Shown here piece by piece: positions 34,332 through 44,670 of a stretch of DNA of 64,000 nt (its first letter is position 1; each line of letters opens with the position of its first letter). The DNA comes from Spizellomyces punctatus DAOM BR117. Lineage: Eukaryota > Chytridiomycota > Chytridiomycetes > Spizellomycetales > Spizellomycetaceae. The stretch is taken from the NCBI RefSeq assembly GCF_000182565.1, contig NW_015971538.1, forward strand, positions 578,713-642,712. The letters are read 5' to 3'. A model generated the notes under the pieces. That model was not told the DNA's origin and searched no databases. It saw only the letters and a program-made list of their open reading frames with translations. The translations under genes were made by a program, and so were the position numbers.

Positions 34332-36060
34332 TTAATTCCTCTGCAGAATCGTTTGGCCTGCTTCTTCCTCAAACTTGGGTATCATCTCCTCCATGTCTAC
34401 CAAACCGTGCTCGTGGGTAGGGCAAAGCACACATTACAAAATGGCTACCACTGGGGTATAAACTAAATGGCCAAGCCAGTAAAAAAACGCAACCCTTCAA
34501 ACCAGAAATGTCCCGAAAAAACCATTCTATTACACAACCCCATTCAAACTCTCAATAACACTCTGCAATTCGTCATCCACTTGCGCACTAGACCAGGCAC
34601 TCGTTTCTTCATTTAGCGATACAGCGTCCCACATGCCTCCGACCTCCTCAACAACCTCCAAAAACGGTCGTACCATGGACGTATCGTTACCGAATAACAG
34701 TGACGCGTCTCTTGTTGTCGATTTTGATATCGGTTCAGAGGAGGAGAGGGATGTGATGGCTGCCGTTGCGGCGGCGGTTTGGACGTGACAGAGCGGACAG
34801 GTTGGGTGGTTTAGCGTTAGGATGCAGTGTGGGCAGGTGGGAGTCGTTGCAGAGTCTTGTTGGGTCGAGGGGGCGGGAGGAGTGGGTTGGGGGTTGCAGG
34901 TTGGACAGTCATCTTGATAATGTACTCGACGGTCGGTCGCGCCGTTTCGGGAGGCTTCGAGGAGTCGCTGGACTTGGGTTTTGACATCTGGTGGGTGGTT
35001 TCGGCGGCGGTGCCTGCGACGGCGGGTTTGAAGGATGTTCTGGAGGAGCGCGCGGAGGTCAATGTTTGGGTTGGATGGTGGTGGTGGGTGTGGTATGGGA
35101 GGTGTCTCTTCCGCTTGCTGAGTAGGTGGAGGTGGTGGGCTTGAGGCCCGAGAGACTTTTTCTGGAGCTGTGGGTGCGGCGCTGGATTCCTTTTCCTCGC
35201 GATGCACATTTTTCGAAAGGAGGTTCGTAATCTTTGATACCTCCACCTACAATACCAACACATGAGCAAAAACACAACACACTACCCACGCAGAACGCCA
35301 TAAACGAACCTGTAGTTGCATCAACGCTTTCATTTCCGTTGACGGTCCATCTCGTACAGGTTCATCCCGCACAATTCCCTCTTGAAGACGCACCATCTCT
35401 GCCCTCGTCTTATCAATCTCAGCCTCGTACTGTCGCAACAAATCTTGGGCCTTGTTCAACCGCTTGGTAATCACTTTGACAGGATTAGACCCGAATGATA
35501 TAAAAAGGTTACTAGGCATACAGCATACCTGCATTTCGCTCAACAATCTCCCCTTTTTCCATTCGGATTTTCTTAACCTCTTCCTCCAATGCGTCACGCT
35601 GCGTTCGTGCATTCGTGGCCTCGTCCACAAGTTTTTGTCGTTGGGATTCCGCTATTGCTAATTGTCTTATGAGCGCAGCTAACCGATGTCGGTCTTGCAA
35701 GCGGAGGGATGTGAGTGTTGTGGCGGGTGTTGTAGTAGGAGGTTGTTTGGGTGGGTTCGTTTTGGTCGAATGTAGACGGTCATGAGGAGTGACTTTGGGA
35801 AGGGACTCCCAATGTGGAGCAGAGAGGACGGGGTCGCAGTCGCATTGGGGAGGTTTGGGATGAAAATGGGGAACGATTCTCCGTTGGCGGGTTCGGGCTG
35901 GAGTCATGTTCGGTGCTTGTCCGCCAATCCTCAATCCCAATGCTTGCTTTAGTTTGTTGCGCGTCGGCTGGCGCGTCCGTGGTGTGTCACATGAGAGGAA
36001 CGTGACTTGTCGAAGTGTTCCAACTTTTGAAAAGTGTTCCATTTCGCGGTGCAGCACCAC
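34332..36060 (-). CDS. Coiled-coil protein with CxxC motifs (hypothetical)
   Basis: Not recognised. Exon 1 (from 36060, MVLHREMEHFSKVGTLRQV) ends in a coiled coil: LAALIRQLAIAESQRQKLVD then ALEEEVKKIRMEKGEIVE. The next exon continues it: VITKRLNKAQDLLRQYEAEI. The third is Pro/Ser-rich, with a basic patch LLQNILQTRRRRHRRR and three zinc-knuckle-like pairs, CPTC, CPHC and CPLC, within about 50 residues. The frame stops at 34530. However, a GTGTAA...CGAG intron (34410-34535) would replace this stop and add HGLVDMEEMIPKFEEEAGQT and a stop at 34332, which looks coding; I use that end. Possibly a centrosomal or ubiquitin-ligase-like adaptor; that is only a guess. Confidence 0.65.
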
Positions 36061-36660
36061 TGCCCAAACGAGACCGAACTAGGCAGCAAGACCGCAAAAA
36101 GGTCTTATGTCAAGGACCCCAGCTATCATATCTCTGTTGAGCGAATGACGCGATACTGGCCAAGGATAACGCGCATGTTGCCAGAAGAATTAGCGTCAAG
36201 TCCGACCCCCGTGAACAAGGGAAGGCGAAGGCGACCCCCTGCTGGAGCTTTCTTTGGCTCGTATCTGCTTGAGTGATATTTTTATAGGTGCTTGTTCTTT
36301 GTGATGTGCAATTTGGTAATGAATGCTTTTGGGACGGAACGGAATTATAAAACACGGCAAACGGACTTCCCTGTTCTCCCCAAATGAAAATTAGAGGTAC
36401 AGAGCTGTGTATTTTGTTGCATGTGCAATGTTTTATAGAAAGTTCGATTGGACCAATGTTACGAATGTGAAGCGTGCAAATGTATTACAATACGAGAGAA
36501 TAGGAGAGAAGATATTCGAAATTACAAGATATAATCTATTGGCGAGTAAGACTTCAAATGACTGCTAATAGGACCTCGACCAAAAACAAACCACCTGCAC
36601 AAAGACGGGCCCCTCTGTGTTCCCTTCTTATATAAAAAGAAGAAGGGCTGTGGGCTTGGG
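36061..36660. other. Intergenic region with a doubtful small plus-strand frame
   Basis: A plus frame up to 36276 reads YHISVERMTRYWPRITRMLP then KGRRRRPPAGAFFGSYLLE, basic enough to be a small mitochondrial protein. It overlaps the start of the coiled-coil gene and has no visible partner exon, so I do not call it. The remainder is AT-rich. Confidence 0.3.
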
Positions 36661-36816
36661 ACCACTATAGCCACATTAGCCCGGTGGTTGCTGTGCGCCG
36701 ATGCGCTCGAGGGCTCCCTGCTCGATGCTGGCAGGGTCGAGTGTCGACGATGGTAGGATGCGCACCGCAGACGACGTTACTGGCGCCCTTCTTGCTGTCC
36801 CGCTGCAATGGATCCA

Positions 36817-36851
36817 GTCCCACTCGAGCGAATCGAGCTTGGCCTACCAAC
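36817..36851 (+). repeat. 35-nt perfect direct repeat, copy 1
   Basis: Begins GTCCCACTCGAGCGAATCGA and ends GGCCTACCAAC. It is identical over 35 nt to 37106-37140; flanking bases differ on both sides, so the boundaries are sharp. The core CTCGAGCGAATCGAG is nearly palindromic. Confidence 0.9.
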
Positions 36852-37105
36852 GCTCTTATGTGGCAATGAACCCGATGCCAGGGCAGAGCGCCTTCCCTGG
36901 TATCCAATGGATGGGGTTGCAGCAGCAAGAAAGGCGGTCGTGGGTGAAGGTGGGTGCTGAAGGACCGAGTCGTAGTCGTAGTCGAGTGCCGAATGTCGAA
37001 TGTCGAAAACCGAAGGGCCCACCATGACCCGGTCGAAATCGAACCTCCTCGATGCTGTAGAAGGTTTGTTGGCCCCCCAATTTCCTGCCTCACCCCCGGA
37101 GCATG

Positions 37106-37140
37106 GTCCCACTCGAGCGAATCGAGCTTGGCCTACCAAC
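37106..37140 (+). repeat. 35-nt perfect direct repeat, copy 2
   Basis: Second copy of the 36817-36851 element, 289 bp downstream in the same orientation. The unique spacer contains short simple repeats (GTCGTAGTCGTAGTCGAG and GAATGTCGAATGTCGAAAA). Confidence 0.9.
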
Positions 37141-37281
37141 AAGTGTGCCGACTACATCGGGACGCCGACAGACTTGCCTTCCCTCATGCTGGGTCCAAGG
37201 GCAAGGGAGAAAACTGAGGAGATTGACGCCGTCTGCGGGTATCTACAGAACAGACAAAGAGAAGAGTGACAGAATACCAGG

Positions 37282-37304
37282 CCGGGCAGTACCAGCCTGC
37301 CCGG
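37282..37304. repeat. Perfect 8-bp inverted repeat (hairpin)
   Basis: CCGGGCAG, then a 7-nt loop TACCAGC, then CTGCCCGG. It lies in the repeat-rich, gene-poor tract. Role unknown. Confidence 0.6.
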
Positions 37305-37340
37305 TCTGAATAATAGATATCATGCACAGAGGTGAAGTCA

Positions 37341-37490
37341 GAGAATAGAGGAGTATCGAGATATGAGGCCAGAATAACTTGTGCGGAGAGACATAGAAGA
37401 GTATCGAGATAGGAGGTCAGTCAAAATAGCTTGTGCGGAGAGACATAGAGGAGGAGTCGAGATATATGAGGTCCTTAAGTAACTTGCATC
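37341..37490 (+). repeat. Purine-rich tandem repeat, period about 48-55 bp
   Basis: Three units share GAGTATCGAGATATGAGG / GAGTATCGAGATAGGAGG / GAGTCGAGATATATGAGG followed by AACTTGTGCGGAGAGACATA (AGCTTGTGCGG... in unit 2, AACTTGCATCGAGAG in unit 3). Unit 1 starts at 37351, unit 2 at 37399 and unit 3 near 37454. Confidence 0.8.
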
Positions 37491-37504
37491 GAGAGCCGAG
37501 GCCG

Positions 37505-37999
37505 CCGAGAGGTAACTTGAACCCTGAGGACAGGTTAGAAGAAAACGCGGGTGCCCAAAGGCTATGAGGTCCCCGTGAGGGAGATACTTATGAGGTCTGA
37601 TGAATGGGGGGGAATGGGCGAGAGGGTCCCTTTTTATAGACCTGGGGATCGGGATGGGCCGGGTGAAAAAAAAAACTCCTCGGGATCCCGGGCCAGGTGG
37701 TTCATAAAAAAACAAGGGGGAGAATATTGAGGAAGGTGGTGACTCCGACAGGGCCACGAGAACGTGTCAAACGCGCGTGGAAAAGAAGGAACGCGAGAGT
37801 GTTCGCGTGGTTCGGACATGGCATTTGGAATTGGGGGGGAAGAGAAGGACGACGAGGAAGAGAATTGAGGGGAGGAAGAAGAATGCTGTTCACAGGCATC
37901 TGTTCATGAACGCTCATTGTAAAGATGGGAAAACAAAAGAACGACAATACGCAACGCATCTATCTGCCTCTGGCGTGAAAAAAAGTCCAGACAGGCAGA
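37505..37999. other. Gene-poor tract with homopurine and GC-rich stretches
   Basis: No supportable gene. It contains TTTTTATAGA, A10 and A7 runs, the palindrome-like GGGATCCCGGGCC, and a long purine-rich plus strand (37777-37890). Confidence 0.4.
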
Positions 38000-38017
38000 A
38001 CAGCAAACACCTCAAAA

Positions 38018-38800
38018 GTGTTCACATACTGCAAAGTGCCTGACGGAAAACACGGCATATCTCTGCCTCAAAAGGAATGGCAGACTCTGCTGCTGTTCTG
38101 GGAAAAACACAGACGACACTTTTGGGTGGTAGCCAAACTCAACAGAGACGACCCCCCTCAAAAACAAGACAAAACGCTCATACAAGACAGCTATGCATTC
38201 CCCCTACGTATTTCCCTTGAAGCTGAAAACGACGGTCAAGGCACCTACGAACAAAAGCTTACGGCACTGCTACAAACCCCGTCGCCAAAACACTCAACTA
38301 CAAGCTATTTTCCCACGCGATGGAGCGGACCAAAGCTTTACACGCACTCAAAGAGCAGCTCTATAAACCGTTTCTGTCAACCTCCTATTGCCACGTCCCT
38401 ATTGTTTCCCACGCACTCAATACACACACCCAAAGAACAGTTCTTTGAACACTTTCCTTCAACCTCCTACTGCCAACCTTCACGACGGTGGACGTCAACC
38501 GTTTCCCTCGCGCACTGTCCACACACACCAAGGGGCAGGTCTATAAATCCTTTCCGTCAACCTACTATTGCCAAGCGTTCGCGACGGTGGACGTCCCCGG
38601 TTTCCCACGCGCACAATGTACGCACCTAAGGAACAGTTGTTTGAACCCTTTATTGCCAAGGGTTCACGACGGTGGACTTCCCCCGTTTCCCATGCGCACC
38701 CCAAAGAGCAGCTCTATGAATCCTTTCTGTCAACCCACTATTGCCAATCCTTCACGACGGACAAGACGGGGACACCCGTTTCCCACACAGACGGTCTACA
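38018..38800 (+). pseudogene. Decayed coding sequence ending in a ~95-bp tandem repeat array
   Basis: Coding-like segments sit in shifting frames. The first reads KVFTYCKVPDGKHGISLPQK then EWQTLLLFWEKH, reminiscent of the PC4/Sub1 ssDNA-binding motif (GKKGISLTxEQW); this likeness is by eye and tentative. Next, in another frame, is TKAYGTATNPVAKTLNYKLF then SHAMERTKALHALKEQLYKP. From 38400 to 38790 about four to five copies of a 33-codon unit follow, each containing KEQLYExFLSTxYCQ and, in better copies, FATVDVPGFPRA. Units differ in length (about 85-99 bp), so frames shift between them. No intact frame spans the array, hence pseudogene. It may be the end of a formerly repetitive host or mobile-element gene. 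Confidence 0.45.
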
Positions 38801-39400
38801 TCCACACATCACCGAAATCCAAAACCCACATTGTCAAGATTCAAAAATAGGCACGCTACGCATTCAAACGTCATGCGCAAACACAAACTCGTCAAGTGTC
38901 CTTTTACTAGCAGTTGAAAGCGTGCCCATCAAACAGATCCCATCATGCAGGGTTGCATACCCTTACAAGCACACACGTAATCCTATCAAGAAACTTGACA
39001 CTCCTACATAAAACTACCTATCGTCCTCCATGTAAAATCCCATACCTAATAAATACCCAATACACAAACGTAATATAAAGCTCGTACGTAAATTAAATAT
39101 CTGCAATACAGCAAGTCCTCTTGTGCATACGGGTCACGTGTGCTTAGCTTGGCGTTATTATGAGTCTGTTTGGTCTGTCCTCAGTGCCAACCATATTCAT
39201 CTCATCACACACCGCTTCCTTGCATTATAACCACAAATGATCCTTTACAGCCTTGTTGCGGTCCATGAATAGGCAGATATCGATGCAAGGATGCACTGGC
39301 GGTGGGGAATGTATGTATGATATACGTCAACCATCAATCACGGACCAAAGCGTCGGGCGCATAGGCCTAGGGTGGGTGCACCATTCAACCATACCGTATA
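38801..39400. other. Intergenic AT-rich region
   Basis: About 600 bp downstream of the decayed repeat array and downstream of the SH3 gene. No gene is supported. Confidence 0.45.
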
Positions 39401-40162
39401 TTACATACGACGAGGAAGTGGAGGTGGTTGTGCCGAAACGGGTCTAGAACAAATACATATATAAAAATCAATCCATAAACTGTCAACAGAGGCACAAATA
39501 AAACGTACTGTACAAAACTTTTTGGAAAGATGCCTTCCATGGCACGTAAGCGGCCCCTATACCAATTTTCATCCACTATCAAATAAATAATTAATGAGAC
39601 GATGATGGTGGCGGGGTTGACCTTTTGCAAAATCGAAAAAGCATTACCATCACCAAGAACTTGAATCACATCACCAGATTTGAAAGGAAGGTCCCCTGGT
39701 TCCTCACTCTCGAAATCCGCAATGGCTAATACAGATACCAAAGGACTTCCAACAGGTACACTAGGTGCACTAGGTCCGCTCACCAAACTACTACTCGCGA
39801 CTTTTTTCTGCTGGTAGGTCTTGACTCGAAATGCACCCACGGTTACATATGTTCCTTCCGAGACTGATTGCGAGAGGGGTACACCTGCACCAGCGCCAGA
39901 AGGAGCCGCCCCGTTCCGTGCGGCAGATGGATTCGTTTTTTCGAAATTGAGGTATTGGAGGACTTGATCTAACGCAATGCGGATTAATATGTTTGTTATA
40001 CAGTAGGGTTTCAGATAGTCATTTTATTGTACCAAAGTGGGTATTGGGCAACCACCCGTGTTTTTGGAGGGTGGTGACGTCGGATATAAGGGAATCGAGG
40101 AGGTAGGCTCTGTGGAAGCTTTGCGCGGGTGTGAGGCCGAATGAGGCTGAGGCGAGGGTCAT
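39401..40162 (-). CDS. SH3-domain protein of the Lsb1/Pin3/Csh3 type
   Basis: Adaptor expected to act with actin/WASP or endocytic partners. The start at 40162 reads MTLASASFGLTPAQSFHRAY then LLDSLISDVTTLQKHGWLP, an N-terminal helical segment like that of Lsb1/Pin3. A GTACAATAA...CGTTAG intron joins to DQVLQYLNFEKTNPSAARNG. The SH3 domain reads ALYDF-equivalent AIADFESEEPGDLPFKSGDV then IQVLGD; an intron inside it leads to DENWYRGRLRAMEGIFPKSF. A last intron gives VQPVSAQPPPLPRRM, a Pro-rich end stopping at 39401. SH3 signature residues (ALxDF-like, GDV, W, GxFPxxF) are all present. Without the last intron a longer hydrophobic tail would be read; I consider that less likely. Confidence 0.83.
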
Positions 40163-40419
40163 GTTGGGGATGAGAGGATGAAGGGAGAGGGAGGGAGATG
40201 CAATGCACAGAGTCGTTGCTGAATGTAAAAGTAAAAGGCAGAGCAATGGACGGAGCGATAGGATTTACATGCCGAGTTTGTGTCAAAGTGTCATCAAACC
40301 CATGTGGCTAAAAATGCATCCAATGCACATTCCATCCAACCGACCTTGCTGGTTGAACGACAGAGTACTGTAGATCTCGGTGGATCTCTTCCACATCAGT
40401 AGAAAACAAAAACATCACC

Positions 40420-41574
40420 ATGCCAAGCGAGAACCCAATAGTATGTAAACATGCATTGCGAGGGTAAACACACTACTGACAAGTGTTTCTTTGTAGGTGT
40501 TTTTTGATGTCACGATGGGTTTGTATTGTTGCAAGGTGTACCTTGACATGTGTTTTTTCGCTGATTGTATTTCTGGTTTTGTATAGGTGGCCAACCAGGT
40601 GCGTTTATAAAAGAGTAACAGGATTAGTTGACAGAAAACCAATCACAGCATCCTACACAGTTGGACGGTTAAAGATGGAGCTCTTCAAAGACGTTGTCCC
40701 GCGTACTGCCGAAAACTTTCGACAGTTGTGTACAGGAGAATACAAGTACCGTAAACCTTTTTCCGAATGTTTATATGAAAGGCGAACAATGTTGAATGTT
40801 ATTTTTTGGATTTAGGAGGAATGGTATACCGCAGGGGTACAAGGGATGTCATTTTCATCGGTAGGTTGACTGTAATAAGCGCATGTTTTCGATCCCGTCC
40901 TTACATTTCTTTTTCCTATCGGTAGGGTGATCAAAGGTTTGCTTGTTGTCATCATGCACCCACAAAGAAATAGCTCTTTAAAGCATCGTGTAGATTTCAT
41001 GGTACAAGGCGGGGATTTCCTAAAGGTAAGGCATACTCAACCACACAAAAAAAAAGCTGTGACTCAAATGTTTTATTTTAGGGCGACGGAACGGGGTCAC
41101 TGAGTATATACGGTGAACGATTCGAGGATGAAAACTTTGGGTTGAAGCACAGTGGACCTGGTTTACTTTCAATGGTATGGATACCCACAAGGAATCCACT
41201 CGTTTACAATGTACTTATGTGTATCTTAGGCGAATAGTGGACCCAATACGAATGGATCACAGGTAAGTATTGGAAAGAGAACATGTATTGGCATGGTAGC
41301 TAATCGTCTTTTCTTCTGGTGACGCCCAGTTTTTTATTACGTGCGCAAAATGTGATTTTTTGGATGGGAAGCATGTTGTATTTGGGAGACTTGTAGATGG
41401 GTTATTGACGTTACGAAAGATTGAAAATGTACCAACGGGGCCGAATAATCGACCAAAGGTGCGTTGTATGAACACTGCTGGAGGCTGCTTTTGTTGTTAT
41501 TTTTGCAGTTGTGCTGATGGGTGTTTTTGTTTTTGTAGCTTCCGGTTATTATTTCAGAGTGTGGGGAAATGTAA
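40420..41574 (+). CDS. PPIH: Cyclophilin H (spliceosomal peptidyl-prolyl isomerase)
   Basis: Peptidyl-prolyl cis-trans isomerase associated with the U4/U6.U5 tri-snRNP. The gene is cut by about ten small introns. It starts MPSENPI at 40420, then [119 protein letters not shown] and [20 protein letters not shown], ending EM at 41574. Catalytic Arg (FHRVI), Phe/Met (FMVQGG) and Gln/Phe (SQFFIT) are present. The [12 protein letters not shown] and SECGEM ends are specific to cyclophilin H rather than cyclophilin A. It shares a 257-bp divergent promoter with the SH3 gene. Confidence 0.95.
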
Positions 41575-41888
41575 AAATCTTGTGTGTGTTTGACTATGTT
41601 GAAGAGACAAGTGGTGTACCAAAATGCATACTCGATAAACGATGCCTATCTAGTACCCATTACAAGAGGCCCTTTAGAACAAAAGTCGACACCCATATGG
41701 CAATTTTAGCGACAAAAAAGGCTTCCACTGTCGTCCATACGAGTAGGTTTGTTAGTCGTTTTTGGCCTGATGGCGCTTTTAACTTTATGTCGCATGATCA
41801 GCTTTCCACAAATCATTGATTTTACGACAAAAAATGTCAACCTTGCAATGGTATTTCCCTCAAAAACTATTATGCACACACACACAAT
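41575..41888. other. Convergent 3' region
   Basis: 314 bp between the ends of the cyclophilin and WD40 genes; no gene is supported. Confidence 0.5.
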
Positions 41889-44186
41889 TTACAAAGGCAC
41901 CTGCTGCAAAAACCCCTCCAAACTCCCAACAACAACATACCCCAAATCCTTTGGAAACCTCACACACAAGATTCCCAAATTAAGCACCCGAATCTGACGT
42001 ACCCGGGTACACTCTGCAACTTTATAAATACTCACATTATTATCAAACGACCCCGTCGCCAAATACTCTCCATTCTCTGAAAAACAAACACTACAAGCCC
42101 AAGAAGGCGCCAAATCAAACACGGCAAGTTCCTGTCCAGACACAAAATCATTGATGCGAACCGTACAATCCCTAGAGGTGGACGCAACCAGGGAAGGCCG
42201 TGTGGTCGCCATATCCAATACATAATCCGTATGAACTTCGATACAACGTGTATGAGAAATCGCACGGGAGTGAATAAGGATTTTAACATCCCATACATAA
42301 ATTCTTTTATCAAGGCCTGCTGTGAGGAGGTATCGCCCATCATGCGAGAACCGAACAACTTTAATCCATCTCGAGTGTTTACGAATCACAGTGAGGTTTT
42401 CGCCTGTATGAAAATCCCATAGACGGATGGTACAATCTGTTGAACCGGATGCAATGTATCGGCCGTCGGATGAGATATCGCAGGTTGTCACAGAGTCGGT
42501 GTGGCCGGTTAGTGTGCGTTCACAGGAAGCTGATTGGGCGTTCCAGATTTTAAGTGTACGATCAAAAGAGGATGAAATGATGTGTGTGTCATCGTGTGTG
42601 AAATGGACGTCGGTGATGATGGATTTGTGACCAACGTATTGGGATAGGCATGTATGGCCTGTTGTTCCGCCTGCTGGGCCAGGGATGGGGACGGGGGGTA
42701 TGGATGTTGGTGTGGCAGGTGTGGTGGACGACAGTTGAGGTCGAATATCGTGAATCCGGATAACGCAGTCATACCCCCCCGTAAGCCAAAGACAACTATC
42801 AAATGATGAGAATTTGGCGGCTTTGACACCTTCACGATGGGCTACTAGGAAATTAGGAAAAAGATGAACGTCCACACTTGTAAAGAGTTCATGCAAGAGT
42901 GCGAATTTGCGGTATAGTTTTCGCCAGCGGTATTTGGGGGTTTTACCGTGTTGGGATGTACGTAGCGCTACCACTTTTTGGATTTTGAGTTTTAGTAAAT
43001 CGGGGTTGCGGAGGTCTTGCAGAGAGAGATCCGTTGGAGGGAGTTCACGGTGTAAAAGGTCCCAGACCGTTTTCAGTGTATTCGACACGAAATCCATCGA
43101 GAGTTCTTGCGCAAACGATGCGTATTTGAGAAACGTGTCTTGGTGTCCGAGAACTTGGGAAAACGTTAGGACGCAAAAAGCGGTTGAGAGACAAACGAGG
43201 GTGTAGTCGGTTGCACGGTCGAGTTGGACGTAGATTTGATTAATGTCGCGTTGGAGGGAGCGGCGAATGTCGTCTTGGCCAGGGGCTTCGTGGAGGGTAC
43301 CTTTGCGGATAGAGTTGGGAGAAGAGGGGGAAAAGGGTGCGTCCATGGGTTGGGAACCCTCCAAGGTACCAGATGATGCGCTGGATTGTTCTGTTGCTGG
43401 TGCCATTGTTGTAGAATTCGCGGTTGTGGCCGTTGCACTTGTCGAAGCCATGTCCTCTGTTTGTGACTTGTGTTCTCCTAGTTCCCCTTCTTCATCTTGC
43501 TCCAAAACACTACCTTCCACTCCCCGTCCAGCCCTCTCATGCACCGTCGTAGAATAAATCTGCGTCTTTCTCCGAACAACCATGCCCGCAGGCCGAGACA
43601 TGCGCAACAACTCTTCCATTTCCTTATCCAACGAATCCGAACTCCCATTCTCACTCTTGTTTTCCTCGTCAAGTTCGTTTTCTCGTTTTCGTTGCTGAGC
43701 CCATACGCGTTCGACATTATCCATTCCATCGCCTTCATCATGTACACGATCATCACGAGCAGAGATATCCGAAGCGCCTAACCCGATTTTAGGCACAAGT
43801 TCCTCAATGTCGAGATAATACCGTTTAAGAACCCGTCGACTGAGTCCAAAGAGTGTTTCAAAGGTTTTACAAATCCGATCACATTCAACACGTTCACCTT
43901 CTTCTCGAACATCAATCTCGCGGGGAACACGCCGCATTCGAAAATGCTCTGTCCCAGTTTCGGCTGTAGCATCCGTTACATTCCATCCATAAAACCAGTC
44001 ACAGAGCATATGATATGCGGAACGGTAGTCGGCGCTCTCGAGGTCTCGGAGATGAAAGTTTGCAATGGACGATGCGAGGGCTTTGGATTTTTGGGGATCG
44101 AAATGGGAAAAAAAGTGAGTGAGGAATGGGACTGGGATGCGGGTGGAAAAGAGGGAGAGGTCGTGATAGAGTTTTAGGCACTCCAT
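41889..44186 (-). CDS. WD40-repeat protein, 765 aa
   Basis: Single-exon gene. The C-terminal 330 residues form about seven WD40 blades: GHKSIITDVHFTHDDTHIIS, SSFDRTLKIWNA, GHTDSVTTCDISSDGRYIAS, GSTDCTIRLWDF, HSRWIKVVRFSHDGRYLLTA and so on. The N-terminal 400 residues are helical with a long acidic/Gln-Ser-Thr-rich insert (about residues 150-300). A conserved-looking block precedes the propeller (WRKLYRKFALLHELFTSVDV then LFPNFLVAHREGVKAAKFSS). I do not recognise the N-terminal region; it is not the TAF5 NTD2 domain. Probably a scaffold protein. Confidence 0.85.
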   Translation of the reverse strand: MECLKLYHDLSLFSTRIPVPFLTHFFSHFDPQKSKALASSIANFHLRDLESADYRSAYHMLCDWFYGWNVTDATAETGTEHFRMRRVPREIDVREEGERVECDRICKTFETLFGLSRRVLKRYYLDIEELVPKIGLGASDISARDDRVHDEGDGMDNVERVWAQQRKRENELDEENKSENGSSDSLDKEMEELLRMSRPAGMVVRRKTQIYSTTVHERAGRGVEGSVLEQDEEGELGEHKSQTEDMASTSATATTANSTTMAPATEQSSASSGTLEGSQPMDAPFSPSSPNSIRKGTLHEAPGQDDIRRSLQRDINQIYVQLDRATDYTLVCLSTAFCVLTFSQVLGHQDTFLKYASFAQELSMDFVSNTLKTVWDLLHRELPPTDLSLQDLRNPDLLKLKIQKVVALRTSQHGKTPKYRWRKLYRKFALLHELFTSVDVHLFPNFLVAHREGVKAAKFSSFDSCLWLTGGYDCVIRIHDIRPQLSSTTPATPTSIPPVPIPGPAGGTTGHTCLSQYVGHKSIITDVHFTHDDTHIISSSFDRTLKIWNAQSASCERTLTGHTDSVTTCDISSDGRYIASGSTDCTIRLWDFHTGENLTVIRKHSRWIKVVRFSHDGRYLLTAGLDKRIYVWDVKILIHSRAISHTRCIEVHTDYVLDMATTRPSLVASTSRDCTVRINDFVSGQELAVFDLAPSWACSVCFSENGEYLATGSFDNNVSIYKVAECTRVRQIRVLNLGILCVRFPKDLGYVVVGSLEGFLQQVPL

Positions 44187-44419
44187 TTATTTTCGTTGTT
44201 TTGGAACGCAATCTTTATAAATAAACTGAAATTCAAAAGCTTAATCCCATGTCAAAAAACAATTGAGGTGTTCCAACGACGCGAACCGTGTTCATGATTA
44301 CATACGCAGCGTTTACAAAGTGGTAGGACGGACCTGGACCAACTGGCAAGCAAGGTTCAATCAACCACATGTACCAGGGAATACGGATGGGGATACTTTG
44401 GAGTCAAGCAATAAGGAAA

Positions 44420-44428
44420 CATAAAAGG
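44420..44428 (+). promoter_or_regulatory. TATA-like element of secreted-protein gene 1
   Basis: CATAAAAGG about 60 bp upstream of the ATG at 44487. Confidence 0.4.
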
Positions 44429-44486
44429 CGGTGTGCCCAACATCATCAAAGGAGGAATACTAACAATCCAAGTCCCCGTAGTCATC

Positions 44487-44670
44487 ATGGAGGCTTTTCT
44501 CAAATTCATTGCTGTGGTCTTTGCGGCCTCTTCATGTACTTGATACAGTCAAACGAACACAAGGAAGTAAACGAACAAAAACCGACATGGCATGAACACA
44601 AACCTGTTTTTGCAAAGCTCTAAATGTACTAGCCCACTGTGTCACAATTCGGTCCCCAATACAAGAGTAA
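44487..44670 (+). CDS. Putative secreted peptide, family member 1 (short)
   Basis: Member of the four-gene cluster. Exon 1 is 49 nt (44487-44535), encoding MEAFLKFIAVVFAASS, a signal-peptide start. A GTACTT intron (44536-44617) follows; the acceptor AAAG is weak compared with CAG/TAG in the other members. Exon 2 restores the family frame: SLNVLAHCVTIRSPIQE, then stop at 44670. The product would be 33 aa, of which nearly all is signal peptide, so this is either a truncated relic or a tiny peptide gene. The equivalent exon-2 start in the other members reads SLNMVFG, VVNMVLA or FLTMALA. Confidence 0.5.

Noticed and set aside
36665-37269. Several overlapping ~100-aa frames on both strands around the 35-nt repeat
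   Set aside because: GC-rich low-complexity sequence with no splice logic and no recognisable domain.
42907-43781. Plus-strand frames opposite the WD40 gene
   Set aside because: Antisense shadows of an intact 765-codon gene.
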